DNA of 64,000 nucleotides from VXYL01 sp965116345 (GTDB taxonomy: Bacteria > Pseudomonadota > Gammaproteobacteria > Pseudomonadales > Azotimanducaceae). The stretch is from positions 744,001-808,000 of the forward strand of contig OZ220680.1 in the NCBI GenBank assembly GCA_965116345.1, read 5' to 3'. Positions 1-8,640 of the stretch are shown one piece after another. The translations under genes were made by a program, and so were the position numbers. Numbering within the stretch: the stretch's first letter is position 1; the number at the start of each line of letters is the position of its first letter. Below the pieces are notes generated by a model. It did no database searches, was not told the DNA's origin, and saw nothing but the letters and a program-made list of their open reading frames with translations.

Positions 1-622
1 CCGCCGGGAAGACGTCTATGACGTCGCCGCGCACGCGGTAGGTCCCGCGCTGGAAAGCCATGTCGTTGCGCGTGTACTGCAATTCCGCCAGACGCTGGAT
101 GACGAAGCGCTGGTCCACGCGGTCGCCGCGGTCCAGATGCAGCACCATGCGCAGATACGACTGCGGGTCGCCGAGGCCGTAGATGGCGGACACCGAGGCG
201 ACGATCACCGTGTCGCGCCGTTCCAGCAGGGCCTTGGTGGCGGACAGGCGCATCTGTTCGATGTGCGCGTTGACGGACGCGTCCTTCTCGATGTACGTGT
301 CCGAGGACGGCACGTACGCCTCGGGCTGGTAGTAGTCGTAGTAGGACACGAAGTACTCGACGGCATTGGCCGGAAAGAACTCGCGGAACTCGCCGTAGAG
401 CTGGGCGGCCAGGGTCTTGTTGGGGGCGAGGACCAGGGTCGGACGCTGCACCTTCTCGATCACGTTGGCGATGGCGAAGGTCTTGCCCGAACCGGTGACG
501 CCGAGCAGCGTCTGGTGGGCCAGGCCGGACTCCAGTCCGTCGACCAGCCCGCTGATCGCCGTCGGTTGGTCACCCGCCGGACGGTAGTCGGCAACGACCC
601 GGAAGTCGGTTACGGCATGCAA
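1..622 (-). CDS. uvrB: UvrB, excinuclease ABC subunit B (partial, C-terminus beyond the left edge)
   Basis: UvrB is the damage-verifying helicase-like subunit of nucleotide excision repair; it receives DNA from UvrA and recruits UvrC. The visible 207 codons carry the N-terminal signature: the RPAGDQPTAI motif, Walker A GVTGSGKTF, LAPNKTLAAQLYGEF, the beta-hairpin region VSYYDYYQPEAYVP, and RNDMAFQRGTYRVRGDVID close to the edge. No ATG fits the N-terminus. A TTG at 622 preceded by AGGT at 7 nt spacing gives MHAVTDFRVVADYRPAGDQ, which matches the family start. It lies 10 nt downstream of the stop of the PQQ dehydrogenase on the same strand, so the two could be co-transcribed. Identification is very secure; only the start is an inference. 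Confidence 0.96.
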   Translation of the reverse strand, partial: MHAVTDFRVVADYRPAGDQPTAISGLVDGLESGLAHQTLLGVTGSGKTFAIANVIEKVQRPTLVLAPNKTLAAQLYGEFREFFPANAVEYFVSYYDYYQPEAYVPSSDTYIEKDASVNAHIEQMRLSATKALLERRDTVIVASVSAIYGLGDPQSYLRMVLHLDRGDRVDQRFVIQRLAELQYTRNDMAFQRGTYRVRGDVIDVFPA

Positions 623-632
623 GTTCGTTACC

Positions 633-2825
633 TCAAGGCAAGCGGAATGCGGTCAACCGGGCCGGCTCGCGGGCACTACCCGTGGCGATGACGACGAACT
701 GCCTGCCGCCGGCCAGGTAAGTCATCGGCGGCGCGGACAGGTGCGTGCCGTCGACCGTGGACTCCCAGACCAGGGCGCCCGTCGCCTTGTCGAGGGCCCG
801 CAGCGACGAGCCTCCCCTGGTGCGGTGGCCATGGAAGATCAGGTGCTTGGTCACCAACAACCCCGGGGCGTTGGCGCGCTCCCCCAAGTCCGGCAGGTCG
901 AGGCCCCGCAGCAGCGGGTGGTCCTTGGGCCCACGTCCGTTGGCCACCTGCCAGGCTATTTCGCCGGTATCGAGATGATAGGCGGTGATGCTGGACCAGG
1001 GCGGCCTCACCACCGGTAGGCCATCGATGTCCACGCCCCGCGGCTGGATGCGGTAGGGCATGCCGTTTCTCTTAAGGGGGATCCCGCGCGCCAACATCAG
1101 CAGGGGTTCGCGGCGCGAGGCGACGTAGAACATGCGGGTTTCCGGATCGAACGCGGCGCCGCCCCAGTTGGCGCCTCCGCCCCAGCCGGGAACCGCGATG
1201 CTGCCTTCCGTCGACGCCGGCAGGAACAAGCCCCCCAAGCGCCTGCCCTTCACCGCCTCGAGTGCCCGCTGCCGAAGCTGGGGCGTGAAGTCGAGCAAGT
1301 CGTCCTCGCTCACACCCTGCATCTCGAACGGCGGCGGCCAGGTCGGAAACGGTTGCGTCGCCGCCGCCAGTTCGCCCTCCAGCGTGCTCGCCGCCACGCG
1401 CTGGTCCTCGATGGGCCACACCGGCTCGCCACTGACCCGGTCGAAGACGTAGACGAAACCCACCTTGCTGACCTGCGCGACGGCCTTGACCGGCTTGCCG
1501 TCGACGACGATGTCGGCGACCACCGGCGCGGCCGGCAGGTCGTAGTCCCAGATGTCGTGGCGCACCGTCTGGAAGTGCCACTTGCGCTCGCCCGTGCGCG
1601 CCTCCACGGCGACCAGCGACGTGCCGAACAGGTTGTCGCCGGGACGAAGGCCACCGTAGAAGTGGCTGGACGGTGCCGACACCGGCAGGTAGACGAGCCC
1701 CAGGGCCGGATCGCAGCTCATCATGGACCAGACATTGGTGTTGCCCATCCAGCGCCAAGACTCGTCACCCCAGGTGTCATGGCCGAAGTCGTCTTGCTGG
1801 GGAATGGTCTCGAACACCCAGACCTGGCGACCGGTCCGGACATCGAAGCCGCGCACATCGCCCAGCGGCACGTTCTCCCGCCAATACTCGCGGAAGTGCG
1901 AGCCGTCGGATGACTGGTTGCCGACCACCACGACGTCGCCACACAACGCCGGGGCGTAGTTCCAGGTGGTGGTGTGTCGCAGCAGCGGCCGGCGAAGGCC
2001 TTGGGACAAGTCCACGCGGCCGTCTTCACCAAAGTCGGGGAAGGGCTCGCCCGTCTCCGCGGACAGCGCGACCAACCAGCCGTCGCTGGTCACCAGCAGG
2101 ACGCGGCCGCCCTTTTCATCCTGGTGGTACGCCAGGCCCCGCGTCGAGAATCCGAATACCGGCGGTCGCGGTCCGTCGCCGGTGCCCGGATCGTAGGTCC
2201 ACAGCGTCTCGCCGGTGACGGGATCGAGGGCGGCGACCGCCGAGAACGCCGTGCGCACGAACAACCTGCCGCCGACCAACAGTGGCGTCGCCTTGAATCC
2301 ATCGGGCGTCTTGCGACGGTTGACGCCGCCCAGGTAGCGGTCGTTGTCGAACGCCTCCCAGACCCAGGCAATGGCCAGCGTATCGATGTTCTTCGCCGAC
2401 ACCTGGTCGACAGGCGAGTACTTGTGCGCCCGGAGTCCACCGCCGTAGGCCGGCCAGTCGCCATGGGCGGTGGTCTGGTCGACAGTCCGGGTCCGGTCGT
2501 CCGCCAGCGGCTTGATCGGCGGCAGGCGCGAAACGACGGGCACCGTCGTCTGAGGCACCTCCGGGGCCGCCACCACCTGGTCACGGGCAGCGAGCCACGC
2601 CACATCGATGGCTTCCAGCCCACGCCTGTCACGCTCCGCGATCAGCCACAGGCCGCGTTCGTTGTGCGCCACGCCGCCCTGTGGCGTCAGGTGGCAGAAG
2701 CTGCAGTCCGTCGCGCCGTACTTGACCGCATCGGCCAGCATGTCCGGGCTCGCCCTGGCCACTTCAAGCGCCAACCCCAAAGTCGCCGCCAGGCAAACGC
2801 GCTGCCGCCTGGTCATGCGCGCCAT
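633..2825 (-). CDS. Periplasmic PQQ-dependent dehydrogenase with N-terminal heme-c motif
   Basis: A 730-aa quinoprotein that should oxidise an alcohol or sugar in the periplasm using pyrroloquinoline quinone and pass electrons to a cytochrome. Residues 1-25 form a signal peptide ending ARA. CSFCH at residues 41-45 is a single CxxCH heme-attachment site, so a short cytochrome-like segment precedes the propeller. From about residue 120 the eight-bladed PQQ repeat pattern runs to the end (DWPAYGGG, FGHDTWGDESWRWMGNTN, FYGGLRPGDNLFGTSL, HFQTVRHDIWDYDLPAAP), closest to the glucose-dehydrogenase-like branch. I see no vicinal Cys-Cys of the methanol or ethanol dehydrogenase type. The membrane N-terminal segments of E. 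coli Gcd are absent. Substrate is unknown. The gene lies 10 nt upstream of uvrB on the same strand. Confidence 0.88.
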   Translation of the reverse strand: MARMTRRQRVCLAATLGLALEVARASPDMLADAVKYGATDCSFCHLTPQGGVAHNERGLWLIAERDRRGLEAIDVAWLAARDQVVAAPEVPQTTVPVVSRLPPIKPLADDRTRTVDQTTAHGDWPAYGGGLRAHKYSPVDQVSAKNIDTLAIAWVWEAFDNDRYLGGVNRRKTPDGFKATPLLVGGRLFVRTAFSAVAALDPVTGETLWTYDPGTGDGPRPPVFGFSTRGLAYHQDEKGGRVLLVTSDGWLVALSAETGEPFPDFGEDGRVDLSQGLRRPLLRHTTTWNYAPALCGDVVVVGNQSSDGSHFREYWRENVPLGDVRGFDVRTGRQVWVFETIPQQDDFGHDTWGDESWRWMGNTNVWSMMSCDPALGLVYLPVSAPSSHFYGGLRPGDNLFGTSLVAVEARTGERKWHFQTVRHDIWDYDLPAAPVVADIVVDGKPVKAVAQVSKVGFVYVFDRVSGEPVWPIEDQRVAASTLEGELAAATQPFPTWPPPFEMQGVSEDDLLDFTPQLRQRALEAVKGRRLGGLFLPASTEGSIAVPGWGGGANWGGAAFDPETRMFYVASRREPLLMLARGIPLKRNGMPYRIQPRGVDIDGLPVVRPPWSSITAYHLDTGEIAWQVANGRGPKDHPLLRGLDLPDLGERANAPGLLVTKHLIFHGHRTRGGSSLRALDKATGALVWESTVDGTHLSAPPMTYLAGGRQFVVIATGSAREPARLTAFRLP

Positions 2826-4340
2826 GCCCGCCCCCGGGACATCGTCCGATTTCGTGATCGTGCAGGTGCGTTCATCGATCGACTCCTACCTGAGGGCCTC
2901 CGCCGGCGCCATGGGCGGAAACGACTGTCCAGCGGAGATGGGGTTCCCCGCCGGCGCGGCCGAACGGCAGTGTATCTGACGATGACGTTGGCCGGATGTC
3001 CGCCAGGGCATTCGCGAGACTGCCGGCCGCGTCCGGTCTCGCGAGGAGGGGGAGGATGGGGAGGGGGAGGAGTCGTCTCGATGCGGTTGAGAGTCGGACG
3101 GAATGAGCCCTCGGGTACTGTCGAGCGCCCAAAAAGAAGCCCCGTCTTGCGACGGGGCTTCGGTGAATCAAGGTCAGGATCTGGGTTCCCCCCGATGATG
3201 GCCCTGGTTCGCTGCCTCTTCGCTCACCCGTCGGTGGGCGGAGCACAGCCGACCTATAAGTCGTTATTTTACGACGCCTTTCTACGTCGCCCCGCTTTCG
3301 CAGGCGCGCCCTGCGTTACGAGGTTCCGGTGAAGCGTCCGCCGTTGCCAGCCGGCTCAAGGCCCGCCTGCTCCGGCGTCCGGTACCACGCTGCCGATTGC
3401 TCGTCACCGCTTCCCGGCTGCCGCTTCTCCGTTGGGCCTCCCAAGCCTCGGAGACCCCGGCGCCCTTTGGCTGAAGGGCTTTCGGATCCCGGTCCGGTTG
3501 TGCCCACCTTCTCCGCGCCGGCTCTGCGCCGAGCGCTGATCTGGTGTGCGCCGTATCCGAGTCCGTGCTGTCCAACATACTCCTGCGGGCCGGCCGCGCA
3601 ACCCGGTTCTTGATGAAACTGATGCAATGTGCGGGGGATATCGTGTGAATAACTCACCGAACCCGATGTGGCGGCAGCACGCGATGTATGCGTAACCTGC
3701 TGATTAACGTGCATTTTAGATGATTTTAGTTGGCGGTGAGCAACAATACGCCACCGTCCCGAACTGCGCAGTCGTGCCACCTTCTGCGACGCCTTGCGGC
3801 CTTGCGCGAGGCCGGCCGCCGTCACCTGATCCGTTCTTTCGTTCGCCAGCCCGCATGGGGACCACGATTTCGACAGAGGCTCCACAGCGGCGTTGAGGAA
3901 CCATTGTGGGCGATGCCGCCCCGAGGGGCGGCCCGCGCCCTAGCCGGCTTCGCCAACCGGAGCCCGCAAGCGGTCTCCGCCCAGCCGGGTGACGGTCGCT
4001 ATCGCTTCCGCCCTCCGGGCGGTGATGCCGCTCTTCGACGCATTGCCGGACCGAGCGGTCCACCACCCGCTGCACACGTCCGGCATCCGGCGGTTCGATT
4101 TCGACGGCTTAACTCGCTCGGCGCAGCGGCGCTCGGCCAGAACGATCCCGCAGAACCACACCACCGTCCCGTCCGTCGGTTCGACGCCCATCCTGCCATG
4201 CGTGCTCGACCGGTCAACGCGGTGGGTTCTCCGCTGGCGCTGCGACCTCGCTGACGCGAGGTGACCGGCCTGCGCGCGCATGCCGCCTGTCCAGGCACCG
4301 ACGCACTCCCGCGTCGGCAACAACCTGACAGGAGATCGAC
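2826..4340. other. Gene-poor stretch, no convincing CDS
   Basis: About 1.5 kb without a convincing gene. Open frames here have Arg/Pro/Ser-biased translations typical of antisense reading in GC-rich DNA and lack a recognisable family or good ribosome-binding site. The stretch contains a strong minus-strand terminator hairpin at 3132-3160, with nothing identifiable upstream of it. It also contains a locally AT-richer patch around 3640-3735. It may be the flank of the integrated element whose integrase lies at 4962-5843. Confidence 0.5.
3132..3160 (-). terminator. Rho-independent terminator, minus strand, orphan
   Basis: The plus strand shows AAAAAGAAGCCCCGTC, TTGC, GACGGGGCTT. On the minus strand this reads as a stem AAGCCCCGTC/GACGGGGCTT with a 4-nt loop followed by CTTTTT, a classical intrinsic terminator. 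It terminates transcription coming from above 3160, where no CDS or known RNA gene was recognised. The alternative is that it ends antisense readthrough. Confidence 0.75.
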
Positions 4341-4874
4341 ATGGACATTCAATTCCTCATCACGCAGTGGAGCGGGAGGCTCCCCGAGGGCTTCGTCCCG
4401 CCCGCCGTCATGCGCCGCAACCACCCCAGTGTTGCCAGCCCCGTTGCCGGAAACCCTCTCGAGGCCAACGGCGAGTACGCCAAATCTTGCGAATCCTGCC
4501 GCATCCGCAGAGCGAAATCCTGCAAGCGCCGCCGCGCCGCTCTGGTCGCCGAAGGCGGCTGCCGCAGATGCGGGTACCACAAGCGGCTGCCGGGCGACTT
4601 CCTCTGCCGGCGGTGCCGCGACGACCGCGACGCCGAGCGCGCGCAGAAGCGCCAGGACGCCATCGACGCGGCCGCCATTGACGAGTTCGCGGCCAAGCCC
4701 GAGACGGCGCATCGCGCGAGCAACCTCGACATGGGCGTATCGCCGTGGAACGCACGCCAGCGGCGAGAACCCTCGGCAGCCTACTGGTCCCCGCTGCCCG
4801 ACCCTGTGCCGAAACAGGAGCGCGGATGGGAGCGGTCGATCTACGACGATGGTCGCCGCTTCCATCGCTACTGA
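4341..4874 (+). CDS. Small CxxC zinc-ribbon protein next to integrase
   Basis: A 177-aa protein with no recognised function. Its middle part is a double zinc-ribbon-like Cys pattern: CESC with a following basic stretch (CKRRRAAL), then CRRCGYHKRLPGDFLCRRC, followed by a charged helix (RDDRDAERAQKRQD). This layout suggests a DNA- or RNA-binding finger pair. It has an AGGAGATCGAC leader, giving an AGGAG ribosome-binding site about 6 nt before the ATG. It converges on the integrase at 4962-5843. A related Cys pattern occurs at 19438-19686 next to another integrase fragment, so the pairing probably reflects a mobile-element module. The function, for instance as an excisionase-like cofactor, is speculation. 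Confidence 0.7.
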   Translation: MDIQFLITQWSGRLPEGFVPPAVMRRNHPSVASPVAGNPLEANGEYAKSCESCRIRRAKSCKRRRAALVAEGGCRRCGYHKRLPGDFLCRRCRDDRDAERAQKRQDAIDAAAIDEFAAKPETAHRASNLDMGVSPWNARQRREPSAAYWSPLPDPVPKQERGWERSIYDDGRRFHRY

Positions 4875-4961
4875 TCCCGCCGCTTCGCCGGGGCGCGCAA
4901 TCTCGCGGTTGCGCGTCCCGGTGCCTTTCCTCCGCCCGCGAGCGAACCCCTCCGGCCCGCT

Positions 4962-5843
4962 TCACGCACCACAATAGATCGACGACACCTCGCGTCTCCC
5001 GTGTCCGAGCTCCACCGCGATCGTCTGCCGTGCCTCCGTGTCGATCCGCCGTCTCGCCCCCGTCAGCGACCGCTGGCGCGGCCCGCCCGCGACCGGTGCC
5101 TTCCAGCCCGTCAGCTCCTCGTACCTCCGAGCGGCGTAACCGTGGCGCAGGCCGTGCATGCGGTACAGCCCCGCCTCCCGGGTCTGGCTCTCGTACACCT
5201 TGAGCTGCTGTTTGTAGTTCCGATCCGGCGGGATCAGCGCGCCGCTCCCCGCCAGGCGGCGCGCCTCGTCGAGCAGCTTGCGCTGGCTGTCCTTCAGTAC
5301 CGGCACGTCGCGCGGCCTGCCACCCTTGGTGGTCGAACCCTTCAGCCGGATGCAGTCGCCCCGGTCGTCCCTTGAAGGCGTGAACTTGATCGCCTCCTCG
5401 CGGAGCAGGCCGAACTCCGCCTCGAGGCGGAGCGCCATCGCCACGTGCACGTCCCTGACAAGCGCCAGCTTCTGCGGGTCGAGGACCACGTTCTTGTCCT
5501 CGTTCGTGACGTACTCGCGGTTGGCGTTGACCGGCACCACGCCCGGACGCCCGATGTGTTTCGCCCACCAGCGCACGTGCGCCATCCTGTTCTTAACCGT
5601 GCCGACGGAGCGCCCCTGGCGCTTCCACTCCTTCACTAGCGCTGCGACGTGCTTGCGCTTCAGGCCGGTCGCCCGCAGGCCCTTGAAGCGGAGATCGTGC
5701 AGGGTGTCCGCGATCTGCGCCAGCGCGTAGGAGCGCGCCGTGCGCGTGCCGTGGGAGCCGTCGTCGTGCGCCGCCTGCAGGCGCTTCAGGTCGCAGTTCA
5801 GGTCGCGCACCGCAACCTCCTTCCGGCTTGCCGACTTCGCCAT
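4962..5843 (-). CDS. Tyrosine recombinase / integrase (full length)
   Basis: A 293-aa site-specific tyrosine recombinase of the Phage_int_SAM_2 / Integrase_1 type. The N-terminal SAM-like core-binding domain spans roughly residues 10-110 (RTARSYALAQIADTLHDL, VGTVKNRMAHVRWWAKHIG). The catalytic domain follows, with the first Arg in EFGLLREEAIKF, a Lys in STTKGGRPRDVPV, the HGLRHGYAARRYEELTG box and ELGHGRREVSSIYCG, which provides the GH and the nucleophilic Tyr. All catalytic positions appear present, so this copy may be active. It converges with the zinc-ribbon gene at 4341. Its upstream side (5844-6869) is gene-free. I could not identify attachment sites. Confidence 0.88.
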   Translation of the reverse strand: MAKSASRKEVAVRDLNCDLKRLQAAHDDGSHGTRTARSYALAQIADTLHDLRFKGLRATGLKRKHVAALVKEWKRQGRSVGTVKNRMAHVRWWAKHIGRPGVVPVNANREYVTNEDKNVVLDPQKLALVRDVHVAMALRLEAEFGLLREEAIKFTPSRDDRGDCIRLKGSTTKGGRPRDVPVLKDSQRKLLDEARRLAGSGALIPPDRNYKQQLKVYESQTREAGLYRMHGLRHGYAARRYEELTGWKAPVAGGPRQRSLTGARRRIDTEARQTIAVELGHGRREVSSIYCGA

Positions 5844-6869
5844 CCCCGGCCAACGGCCGGGCGAAGTCCTTCCCTGGTTGGCACGCTATCGCCGGTGTCC
5901 GCGGACCCGTCAAAGGCCGCGTGTTGAGCGATTCGGTAAGCGGGAGACCGCGCGGAACTCCGTGCGCCGGAGCGGTGCCGGATGCGCCTCCGAAAGTTCT
6001 TTCGCCGGGAACGGAAGGGAATCTGCCGCGCCCGGCGCCGCGTCAGCGGCCCGGGCCGGCGTACGGTTGAGTTTTGCTGGGAGATCCGCCGTCCCTCGAC
6101 GAGGACGATGCGAACCCGCATTGCTGCGTGAAGCCCCAAAGATGCAGTTGCCGTGCCGTCGCTTGCGGCGACCGCGGCGTGTCTTGCGACATGGGCCGGC
6201 GGCCTCTTGTTCGGCGTCGATGGCGTCGCGGGTTACCGTTTCCGGCATGCCAGGGAATGCCTCCCCCGGTCCCGCGACCGCCTTGGTCGCCGTGACAGTA
6301 CCGGCTTCGATCGAGGACTCTGCTCGGTCCCGTCGTGCCCCGTGAACGTTCCGAAGGTCCCACGAGGCTGCCGCGCTGCCGCGTCCGGATGTCTCTTACC
6401 GCCATTTCCTGTGACGACCCGGCGCATCCGTCTCGATTCGCCCCCGCCGCCTGAAATGCGGCAACGTGGCCAATCCGTGCCTGCCGGTGCATCTCCCCGG
6501 TCGACTCCAGAATGCCGTGACATCCCGGAAGCGGCACCTGGGCGTCGACAGTCGCAAGCTACGACTGCCGCGCCCGTGCCGGATTCCCGCCGGCTGTCTG
6601 GCTCTTGCCAGTCTGGTCGGAATGGCTCCCGACCGGCCACCTAAGGGCGGCCCCAAACGCCAGCGAGCATAGCACCGCACCAAGGCGGCACCAGAACAGA
6701 ATGCTTAGCAGCCTTGCCGCTGCTGCGCTCCAGCGGCTTTTAGCGCCCCGTCACTACCGGATCTCCGCATTCGGAAACACTCCCCGGTCGTCTTGCGACC
6801 GGTCCGAACCGCCAGCTGGTAGCTGGTAGTGACGGGGCGCAGGCTGACGCGGTGTCACGCTCGCCGCCT
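5844..6869. other. Gene-free stretch between integrase and the exported-protein operon
   Basis: About 1 kb with no convincing CDS; the longest frames translate to Arg/Pro/Ser-rich shadows without family resemblance. Near the integrase start is a small palindrome (CCCGGCC, AAC, GGCCGGG at 5845-5861) that could be a regulatory or attachment feature. The distal end contains the 98-nt inverted repeat annotated separately at 6743-6840. I see no tRNA. Confidence 0.5.
6743..6840. repeat. 98-nt inverted repeat with nested hairpin
   Basis: The left arm GCGCCCCGTCACTACC (6743-6758) is perfectly complementary to the right arm GGTAGTGACGGGGCGC (6825-6840). The 66-nt interior contains a second hairpin, CCGGTCG, TCTTG, CGACCGG (about 6784-6802). 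It also contains an AGCTGGT direct repeat abutting the right arm. The whole could fold into a long stem with an internal branch. It sits 30 nt beyond the stop of the last gene of the minus-strand operon. It could be a transcription-end or RNA-protective structure, a miniature element, or a recombination site. There is no adjacent T-run, so it is not a standard intrinsic terminator. Confidence 0.75.
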
Positions 6870-7433
6870 TCACCGGCCTGTCCTTCCTGGCGTTCCGTCG
6901 CCGCCGGGCAGCTGTTCGCGAAGCGACGGCCGCGGAGCGCCCGCCAGTTCCGTCTCCAGCTCGCCCAGTTTCAGCCGGCCCGCAGCCAACATCTCGCCGA
7001 GAACCATCGCCCGACGTACGTACTCCTCGTGCGGCGCGCATGCGCCCTCCACGAGCCCGTACTGCGCGCAGGCCTGCGCCAGCGCCAGCGGCCGCCGCGA
7101 CGCCAGCGGCGAAGCCGCCAGCCGCTCCACGTGCCGCCGCAGTTCCTCCGGGCCCGGACCCCGGTCCACCAGCCGGCTCCTGTGCCGTTCGGTGACCACG
7201 TCCAGCAAGCTGCGCCGGTGCGCATCCGGCAGCGCGTCGATGCCCGGCACCTCCGACGCCGACCAATACAGCTGCGCCAGATCAGCGGCGTCGCCTTCCG
7301 GCAGCGCCTCGTGCGCCGCGAACGGCACCGCCGCGGGTGCTACTTCGTCCGCGGGCTCGCCCCGCGTCGCGTTGGACGCCAGCGAAGCTGCCGCGAGTGC
7401 CAGCCCGATTGCCGCTTTTGCGAATCCGTCCAT
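6870..7433 (-). CDS. Small exported protein of unknown function, last gene of operon
   Basis: A 187-aa protein that I do not recognise. The start is set at the ATG at 7433, preceded by GGGAGGAACG (a GGAGG site 4 nt away). That gives MDGFAKAAIGLALAAASLASNA, a clear signal peptide; the longer upstream reading frame adds only non-conserved residues. The mature part is helical and Arg/Ala/Leu-rich with two Cys (ACAQYGLVEGACAPHEEY) that could form a disulfide. It follows the DsbA-like gene on the same strand after about 64 nt and likely belongs to the same transcript. A periplasmic accessory role for the exported repeat proteins upstream is inferred from context only. Confidence 0.65.
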   Translation of the reverse strand: MDGFAKAAIGLALAAASLASNATRGEPADEVAPAAVPFAAHEALPEGDAADLAQLYWSASEVPGIDALPDAHRRSLLDVVTERHRSRLVDRGPGPEELRRHVERLAASPLASRRPLALAQACAQYGLVEGACAPHEEYVRRAMVLGEMLAAGRLKLGELETELAGAPRPSLREQLPGGDGTPGRTGR

Positions 7434-7497
7434 CGTTCCTCCCGACCGGCCTTCCGCCGTCCCGTGTTCCAATTCCCGTCAGTCGCCGGCCCGCTGC

Positions 7498-8625
7498 TCA
7501 GCGCACCTCGTCGACCAGTGCCGACAGCGCCGCCGCGTCCAGCGACCCCGGCGACGCGCGGACCTGCTCCGGGCCGACCACCAGGAACGCCGGCGTCCCC
7601 GTCACTCCCAACCGCCGCGCCAGCGCGGTGTTCGCCTCGATCCGCGCCGACACCGCCGCAGAGTCCATGTCCGCCCGCAGCCGGTCCGCGTCCAGGCCCA
7701 GCGCCGAGGCCAGTTCCGCCGCCGCCGCGTCCCCGTAGTCATCCTCCCGTGCCATCAGCGCGAAGTGCGCGTCCGCGTAGCTCGCCTGCATCCCCGCAGC
7801 CAGCGCCAGCCGCGACGCGCGCACGCTGTCCGGGCCGAGGATCGGGTAGTCGCGCAGCTCAACCCGCACGTCCGGCAGCGCTGCCGCCGCCCGCACCGCG
7901 TCCAGCGACCGCTTGCAGAAGCCGCAGCGGTAGTCGAAGAACTCCACCACCGTGACCGCCGCCGCCTCCGCGGGCGCGCCCGTCGACGGCACCTCCAAGT
8001 CGCCGACGACCTCCGCGCGCAGTTCCGAAACCCGCCCGGCCAGCCGGCGCCGGGGATCGGTCGCCTCCTCGATGATCCCGGGATTCGCCAGCAGGTACTC
8101 CCGCACGACGGCCTCCACCGCGGCCCGGTCCCGCATGCCCGCATCTGCCTCGCCAGTGCCCGCGGCCGGCTGCCCGCGGTCCCGCCGGGACGCGGCGACG
8201 CGCACCTCCAGTTGCGCGGTCGCCGCCCGGGGCGACGCCGTGACATGCACGGGCCGGTCCACGCCTTCGAGCAGCGCGACCACCGTTCCGCCGCGGCGTC
8301 CGTCGCCCGCACGCAGGATCGCCACGTGCGGATGGCTCGGCGCCGGTTCCGCGGCCACGCCCGATCCCTCGATCCACGCAATCTTCAGCGGCGCGCCCGA
8401 ACGGTCGGTGAACGAAATCGTCGCGATGCCGTCCGGCACCACCCGCACCGCCGGCGCCGGCCCGTCGGACGCGGAAGAGGGCGTCAGTTCCACCGTCGCC
8501 GCCTCCGATCCGAGCGCCGCCGGCGGCAGCGCGGCCAGCGCAAGCACGGCGGTGAAGACCGCGTTGCGGATCGCCGCGGAAATCCCCGCCGGTCGTTCTC
8601 CGGCCTGCCCGTACAACGAACTCAT
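7498..8625 (-). CDS. DsbA/ScsC-family thiol oxidoreductase fused to a DotH/IcmK-like domain
   Basis: A 375-aa periplasmic protein. Residues 1-40 form a signal peptide (VFTAVLALAALPPAALGS). Residues about 43-140 resemble the DotH/IcmK (TraN) fold of type IVB secretion and conjugation systems: VRVVPDGIATISFTDRSGAP, then HVAILRAGDGRRGGTVVALL, then PVHV. From about 165 the protein is a DsbA-type thioredoxin: an ScsC_N-like helix (YLLANPGIIEEA), active site CGFC at 234-237 in VVEFFDYRCGFCKRS, and the cis-Pro loop GVTGTPAF at 341-347. The ATG follows GGAGGACTTGGG. It lies 15 nt after the LRR lipoprotein gene. The likely job is to form or shuffle disulfides, with the Cys-rich operon partner an obvious client. 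The DotH-like assignment is by pattern and less certain. Confidence 0.8.
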   Translation of the reverse strand: MSSLYGQAGERPAGISAAIRNAVFTAVLALAALPPAALGSEAATVELTPSSASDGPAPAVRVVPDGIATISFTDRSGAPLKIAWIEGSGVAAEPAPSHPHVAILRAGDGRRGGTVVALLEGVDRPVHVTASPRAATAQLEVRVAASRRDRGQPAAGTGEADAGMRDRAAVEAVVREYLLANPGIIEEATDPRRRLAGRVSELRAEVVGDLEVPSTGAPAEAAAVTVVEFFDYRCGFCKRSLDAVRAAAALPDVRVELRDYPILGPDSVRASRLALAAGMQASYADAHFALMAREDDYGDAAAAELASALGLDADRLRADMDSAAVSARIEANTALARRLGVTGTPAFLVVGPEQVRASPGSLDAAALSALVDEVR

Positions 8626-8640
8626 CCCAAGTCCTCCCGA

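Noticed and set aside
3170..3560. RNase P RNA, tmRNA, SRP RNA or tRNA upstream of the minus-strand terminator
   Set aside because: None of the conserved cores could be found on either strand by eye.
3989..4264. A 91-codon GTG frame (MTVAIASALRAVMPLFDALP) in the gene-poor stretch
   Set aside because: Composition is better than most shadows but there is no Shine-Dalgarno site, family match or context support; not listed as a gene.
6153..6644. A 163-codon plus-strand frame beginning with a signal-like segment
   Set aside because: The remainder is Arg/Pro/Ser-rich shadow sequence and no ribosome-binding site is visible.
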